From: JBHJOF01 sp050330055
GTDB lineage: Bacteria > Pseudomonadota > Alphaproteobacteria > Kiloniellales > JAKSDN01
NCBI GenBank assembly: GCA_050330055.1
Contig: JBHJOF010000037.1
Coordinates: forward strand, 1 to 11,802
Direction: 5' to 3'
Length of the DNA stretch: 11,802 nt
The notes under the pieces were generated by a model. That model did not search any database. It saw only the letters and a program-made list of their open reading frames with translations, and was not told where the DNA came from. Position 1 is the stretch's first letter. Each line of letters starts with the position of its first letter. A program made the translations under genes and the position numbers. Below are positions 6,994 through 11,802 of this stretch, piece by piece.

Positions 6994-8010
6994 ATGGCCG
7001 TCACCTCCACCACGCCTCTGCGCCACGTCGCGGTGATCGGCGCCGGCGCCTGGGGCACCGCGCTGGCCGTCACAGCGCGGCGTGCCGGGGCGGAGGTCGT
7101 GCTCTGGGCGCGCCGGCCGGAGCTGGTCGCGGCGATCGCGCGCAGCCATGAGAACCGCGACTACCTGCGCGGCATCACGCTCGATCCCGCGATACGCGTC
7201 ACGGCCGATCTTGCCGAGGCGGCCGGGGCCGAGCTGCTGCTGCTCGTGGTGCCGGCGCAGCACCTGCGCGGCGTGGCGCGGCAGCTCGCACCGCTGCTGC
7301 CGAGCGACCGGCCGCTGGTGGTCTGCGCCAAGGGCATCGAGCAGGCGAGCGGCGCCTTGATGACCGATGTGCTGGCGCAGGAGCTGCCCGGCCGGCCGCA
7401 GGCGGTGCTGTCGGGGCCGAGCTTCGCCGCCGAGGTGGCGCGCGGCCTGCCGACCGCGGTGACGCTCGCGACCGGGGATACGGCGCTCGGCGCCGTGCTG
7501 ATCGCGACGCTCGGCAGCCGCACGTTCCGGCCCTATCTCTCCGACGATCCGCTGGGTGTCGAGATCGGCGGCGCAGTCAAGAACGTGGTGGCGATCGCCT
7601 GCGGCATCGTCGCCGGACGCAAGCTGGGCGACAACGCGCGCGCCGCGCTGATTACCCGCGCGCTCTCCGAGATCGTGCAGATCGGCCGCGCCAAGGGTGC
7701 CCGGCCCGAGACCTTCATGGGCCTCTCGGGCCTGGGCGACCTGCTGCTGACCTGCACCTCGGCGCAGTCGCGCAACTTCTCGCTCGGCCAGGCGCTGGGC
7801 GAAGGCAGGACGCTCGCCTCCGTGCTGGAGGGCAGCCAGTCTGTGGTGGAAGGACTTTATACGGCCTCGGCGGTCGTCGCCATGGCCAGGGAGGCGGCGA
7901 TCGACGCGCCGATCGCGACGGCGGTCGACGCGGTGCTCAACCGCGGCGCCGACATCGGTGCCACCATCGAGGCGCTGCTGGCCCGGCCGTTTCGCGCCGA
8001 GGGCGTTTGA
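6994..8010 (+). CDS. gpsA: NAD(P)+-dependent glycerol-3-phosphate dehydrogenase
   Basis: 338 residues. It reduces dihydroxyacetone phosphate to sn-glycerol-3-phosphate (EC 1.1.1.94), the backbone for phospholipid synthesis, in the cytoplasm. The Rossmann nucleotide-binding motif is VIGAGAWGTALA (14-25). Then come CAKGIE (111-116), LSGPSFAAEVARGLPTA (139-155), the catalytic region EIGGAVKNVVAIACGI (190-205) with Lys196, and GARPETFMGLSGLGDLLLTC (235-254) followed by SQSRN-type AQSRNF. Length is typical. It starts 12 bp after the oxygenase gene; the ATG at 6994 gives a short leader before the Rossmann fold, and the Shine-Dalgarno is weak. tsaD followed closely by gpsA is a conserved alphaproteobacterial order, here interrupted only by the oxygenase. 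Confidence 0.97.
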   Translation: MAVTSTTPLRHVAVIGAGAWGTALAVTARRAGAEVVLWARRPELVAAIARSHENRDYLRGITLDPAIRVTADLAEAAGAELLLLVVPAQHLRGVARQLAPLLPSDRPLVVCAKGIEQASGALMTDVLAQELPGRPQAVLSGPSFAAEVARGLPTAVTLATGDTALGAVLIATLGSRTFRPYLSDDPLGVEIGGAVKNVVAIACGIVAGRKLGDNARAALITRALSEIVQIGRAKGARPETFMGLSGLGDLLLTCTSAQSRNFSLGQALGEGRTLASVLEGSQSVVEGLYTASAVVAMAREAAIDAPIATAVDAVLNRGADIGATIEALLARPFRAEGV

Positions 8011-8101
8011 TCCCTCTGCCCCTGGGGGCCGTGGCGGCTTGCTCTCCTGCTGCAAGCTGCGCATGATCCGCGGGCACGACAGCGGAAGGGAAAGGCGCCT
8101 C

Positions 8102-8395
8102 ATGTTCTTCGTCGTACTGACGACCGACAAGCCCGGCACGGCGCAGGTCCGCGCCGACAACCGGCCGGCGCATCTCGACTATCTGAAGGGCTTCGGCAGC
8201 AAGATCGTCGCCGGCGGCGCCACGCTGAGCGACGACGGCGAAGCCATGACCGGCTCGTTCCTGCTAATCGACGTAGCCGACCGCGCGGCTGCCGAGGACT
8301 TTGCGCGCAACGATCCCTTCGCCAAGGCCGGCCTGTTCGAGAAGACCGAGATCCGGCGCTGGCGCAAGGTCATCTTCAACCCGCCGGCCGAGTGA
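8102..8395 (+). CDS. YciI-like family protein
   Basis: 97 residues, a small dimeric ferredoxin-like alpha/beta fold without membrane segments. Matching features are the MFFVVLTTDKPG start, RPAHLDYLKG (21-30) with the family's conserved His24, GGATLSDDGEAMTGSFLLID (38-57), and DPFAKAGLFEKTEIRRWRKV (71-90), where the Asp-Pro-Phe turn is characteristic. The ATG at 8102 was chosen because it gives the normal YciI N-terminus and follows a purine-rich ribosome site (AAGGGAAAGG, 8086-8095, 6 bases before ATG); the longer in-frame start at 7958 would lie inside gpsA. YciI proteins have been linked to dehalogenase- or dioxygenase-like chemistry, but most have no known substrate. It lies 91 bp downstream of gpsA, a frequent neighbour in Alphaproteobacteria. 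Confidence 0.93.
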   Translation: MFFVVLTTDKPGTAQVRADNRPAHLDYLKGFGSKIVAGGATLSDDGEAMTGSFLLIDVADRAAAEDFARNDPFAKAGLFEKTEIRRWRKVIFNPPAE

Positions 8396-8438
8396 GCGCG
8401 CCATGCCCTGCGGACGCAAGCGGCGGACAACGAGCTTC

Positions 8439-8516
8439 CCTCATCCTTCGACAGGCTCAGGATGAAGTGGGAGAGTCGCGCCCACCGCCTCACCCTGAGC
8501 CTGTCGAAGGGTGAGG
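8439..8516. repeat. REP-like inverted repeat between yciI and the EVE gene
   Basis: Two 27-base arms (8439-8465 and 8490-8516) are reverse complements with only two mismatches, and GTGGG/CCCAC (8467-8471 with 8481-8485) forms the apex, giving one long hairpin. Each arm is also its own small palindrome: CATCCT/AGGATG in the left arm and CACCCT/AGGGTG in the right. The two inter-arm differences are exactly the paired positions of these small stems (T-A against C-G). The core CTGAGCCTGTCGAAGG is a motif I recognise as a common dispersed intergenic repeat in alphaproteobacteria. No T-run follows, so it is not an obvious intrinsic terminator, though it could attenuate transcription or stabilise the upstream mRNA. 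Confidence 0.85.
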
Positions 8517-8586
8517 AACACCACTCCAACAGCCGCGCCTGCGTCGAAGACGAGGCCGCAGCTCTCGGAGGATTGGAGAACAACGA

Positions 8587-9000
8587 ATGGCCTATTGGCT
8601 GATCAAGACCGAACCCGGCAGCTGGTCGTGGGACGACCAAGTGCGCGACAAGGTTACGCAGTGGGACGGCGTGCGCAACCACCAGGCGGCCAGCAACCTG
8701 AAGGCCATGAAGAAAGGTGATCTCGCCCTGTTCTATCATTCGGTCAACGAGAAGCAGGTGGTCGGCGTTGTCGAGGTAGTGAAGGAGGCCCATCCGGATC
8801 CCAAGGACAAGAGCGGCCGCTTCGTCATGGTCGACGTCAAGGCGGTCAAGCCCTTCAACAAGCCGGTCACGCTGGCCGACATCAAGGCCGAGCCGCGGCT
8901 CAAGGACATCGCCCTGGTGCGCCAGTCGCGGCTCTCGGTCATGCCGATCGGCGCCACCGAATGGCGGCAGATCTGCGCCATGGGCGAAACCAAGGTCTAG
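8587..9000 (+). CDS. EVE-domain protein (THYN1-like)
   Basis: 137 residues made up of a single EVE domain, a PUA-like fold. Landmarks: MAYWLIKTEPGSWSWDD (1-17), WDGVRNHQAASNLKAMKKGD (26-45), ALFYHSVNEKQVVGVVEVV (47-65), VDVKAVKPFNKPVTLADIK (83-101) and LVRQSRLSVMPI (115-126). EVE domains are known as readers of modified nucleic-acid bases (modified cytosines have been reported), and stand-alone bacterial EVE proteins are often near housekeeping genes; the ligand here cannot be told from sequence. The start is supported by GGAG (8575-8578) 8 bases before the ATG and by the canonical N-terminus. The REP-like hairpin separates it from yciI; the Rieske gene starts only 2 bp after its TAG. Confidence 0.95.
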   Translation: MAYWLIKTEPGSWSWDDQVRDKVTQWDGVRNHQAASNLKAMKKGDLALFYHSVNEKQVVGVVEVVKEAHPDPKDKSGRFVMVDVKAVKPFNKPVTLADIKAEPRLKDIALVRQSRLSVMPIGATEWRQICAMGETKV

Positions 9001-9002
9001 GG

Positions 9003-9365
9003 ATGACGGCTGGCGTGCAGGTCGGAACAGTGCTCTGCCGTCTCGACGAGATCGAGGACGGTGCGGCCCGCGGCTTCACCCTCGAGACGGCCGAGGGGCC
9101 GCTCGACATCTTCGTGGTGCGCGAGGGCGCGCGAGCCTACGGCTACGTCAACGCCTGCCCGCACGTCGGCACGCCGCTTGACTGGCAGCCGCACGACTTC
9201 ATGAGCGAGGACGGCAGCCATATCCAGTGCGCCACGCACGGCGCCCTGTTCCGCATCGAGGACGGCGCCTGCATCGCCGGCCCCTGTGCCGGCGACCGGC
9301 TGCAGGCGGTCGAGATCGCCGTCGAGGCCGGCCGGCTGGTCTGGCGCGGCCCGGCAGCCGAATAG
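9003..9365 (+). CDS. Small Rieske [2Fe-2S] ferredoxin-like protein
   Basis: 120 residues comprising one Rieske domain. The cluster ligands are visible as CPHVGTPLD (52-60; Cys52, His54) and CATHGALFRIEDG (76-88; Cys76, His79), followed by CIAGPCAGDRL (90-100). There is no signal peptide, membrane span or oxygenase catalytic domain, so it is a soluble electron carrier or regulatory subunit. The ATG at 9003 was preferred to an in-frame one at 8961 inside the EVE gene because AAGG (8992-8995) sits 7 bases before it and the N-terminus then matches the family (VGTVLCRLDEIEDGAARGF). The 2-bp gap to the EVE gene implies cotranscription and probably translational coupling. Its redox partner is unknown; the oxygenase at 6301-6981 is not expected to need a ferredoxin. 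Confidence 0.93.
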   Translation: MTAGVQVGTVLCRLDEIEDGAARGFTLETAEGPLDIFVVREGARAYGYVNACPHVGTPLDWQPHDFMSEDGSHIQCATHGALFRIEDGACIAGPCAGDRLQAVEIAVEAGRLVWRGPAAE

Positions 9366-9402
9366 CCCGGACGGCACCTGTGCCGACCCTCTGGGCGGTG
9401 CC

Positions 9403-9431
9403 TTGTCTCCCCCGGGGATTCCGTAAATAAT
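9403..9431 (+). promoter_or_regulatory. Candidate sigma-70 promoter of acs
   Basis: TTGTCT (9403-9408) and AATAAT (9426-9431) are separated by 17 bases. They match the -35 consensus in 4 of 6 and the -10 consensus in 5 of 6 positions. The AT-rich block GTAAATAATCG stands out in otherwise GC-rich DNA. It would give acs a leader of about 75 bases and make it independent of the EVE-Rieske genes. Confidence 0.45.
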
Positions 9432-9497
9432 CGCGGCAAAGAAGCGCCCGCCCCCCTTTCCCACCGCAGGGCGGCTGGCGACAAAGAGGATAGAGAG

Positions 9498-9503
9498 AGG
9501 GAG
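9498..9503 (+). promoter_or_regulatory. Ribosome binding site of acs
   Basis: AGGGAG lies 9 bases before the ATG at 9513 in a purine-rich run (GATAGAGAGAGGGAG). It supports the chosen acs start and is the strongest Shine-Dalgarno in the window. Confidence 0.7.
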
Positions 9504-9512
9504 CGTCCAAGC

Positions 9513-11456
<1,944 letters not shown>

Positions 11457-11802
11457 TTTTCCCCCATTGTCATGGCCAGGCTCGACCCTGGTAGCCAGTT
11501 AAGGCGGGTTCGCTCCCAATCGTCATGGTCGGCGAAGGCCACTGCTGTCCGGTTTAAGCGGCTTCAACCTGCTGTAGGGTCTTGTTGCATCTGGCATAGC
11601 GACCATAGCGGCAAGACAGAGACTTGCTTTTCCTCTGTCCCCTTTCGGCGCTTCGCGCCAGCCCCCCTCCGGCGCTGCGCGCCGCCTCCCCCGCAAGGGG
11701 GGAGGCAAACTAAAGGGCCGTCGCCGCTCATCTTTTCCCTCCCCCCTTGCGGGGGAGGGTTGGGAGGGGGGCGTCCGCGAAGCGGACAACACGAAGGCTT
11801 TC
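11457..11802. other. Intergenic region downstream of acs
   Basis: 346 bp with no credible gene. TTTTCCCCC follows the acs stop directly, but no strong hairpin precedes it; the nearest is a weak stem CCAGG/CCTGG (11476-11480 with 11487-11491), not followed by a T-run, so no terminator is called. Two short related stretches, GTCATGGCC (11469-11477) and GTCATGGTC (11522-11530), resemble decayed dispersed repeats. From 11570 to 11787 lies the second copy of the structured element seen upstream of tsaD. The open frame at 11523-11792 (-) only translates this repeat. Confidence 0.6.
11647..11787 (-). repeat. Structured dispersed repeat, copy B (inverted relative to copy A)
   Basis: Reverse-complement counterpart of 4938-5075 with the same parts in mirrored order: GGCGC-TTC-GCGCC (11647-11659); outer stem GCCCCCCTCC (11661-11670) with GGAGGGGGGC (11763-11772); inner hairpins GCCTCCCCC/GGGGGAGGC (11684-11692 with 11698-11706) and CCCTCCCCC/GGGGGAGGG (11737-11745 with 11751-11759); then GTCCGC-GAA-GCGGAC (11773-11787). 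Stems are kept while hairpin loops and the spacer between the inner hairpins differ from copy A. A colinear tail with lower identity extends to about 11570. Confidence 0.85.

Noticed and set aside
8037..8057. Hairpin GCTTGC/GCAAGC between gpsA and yciI as a terminator
   Set aside because: Six base pairs with a nine-base loop and no following T-run; too weak to call.
7958..8101. Upstream extension of the YciI-like gene to an ATG inside gpsA
   Set aside because: The added N-terminus (PPSRRCWPGRFAPRAF) is not YciI-like, and a good ribosome site precedes the ATG at 8102.
6868..8160. Minus-strand open frame of 430 codons
   Set aside because: Antisense to gpsA; His/Arg/Gln-rich composition typical of shadow frames.

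Overview
The window reads as chromosomal DNA of a GC-rich alphaproteobacterium (roughly two thirds or more G+C by eye), most likely Rhodospirillales-like. The basis is the heme block (hemC, a hemD fused to a mitofilin/Mic60-type protein, hemY) running divergently from tsaD-gpsA-yciI-EVE, an arrangement typical of Alphaproteobacteria, together with strong G/C third-position bias. The order cannot be proven from this window alone.

Left arm, minus strand (1-4839): a three-gene tetrapyrrole operon transcribed leftwards. hemC (3895-4839) makes hydroxymethylbilane. The next gene (1481-3895) shares one base with the hemC stop and encodes an 804-residue protein that joins uroporphyrinogen-III synthase, a helix-turn-helix-like module, one membrane span, a long coiled coil and a mitofilin-like C-terminus. 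hemY (1-1437) follows after 43 bp and runs off the left edge. The sequence suggests that heme-precursor synthesis here is physically tied to the inner membrane.

Centre (4840-5236): a divergent intergenic region that holds a 138-bp highly structured dispersed repeat. A second copy lies in inverted orientation at the right end of the window (11647-11787).

Right arm, plus strand (5237-11456): tsaD (tRNA t6A synthesis), a 2OG-Fe(II) oxygenase-like gene that overlaps tsaD by ATGA, gpsA (glycerol-3-phosphate for phospholipids), a YciI-like gene, a palindromic REP-like element, an EVE-domain gene, a small Rieske [2Fe-2S] protein 2 bp further on, and finally acs (acetyl-CoA synthetase) behind its own probable promoter. 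The last 346 bp carry no gene and contain the second structured repeat.

Most of the window is conserved housekeeping sequence. The parts worth a second look are the HemD/HTH/Mic60 fusion, the oxygenase translationally coupled to tsaD, the EVE-Rieske pair, and the two families of structured intergenic repeats. I saw no CRISPR array, rRNA, tRNA, transposase or phage gene.
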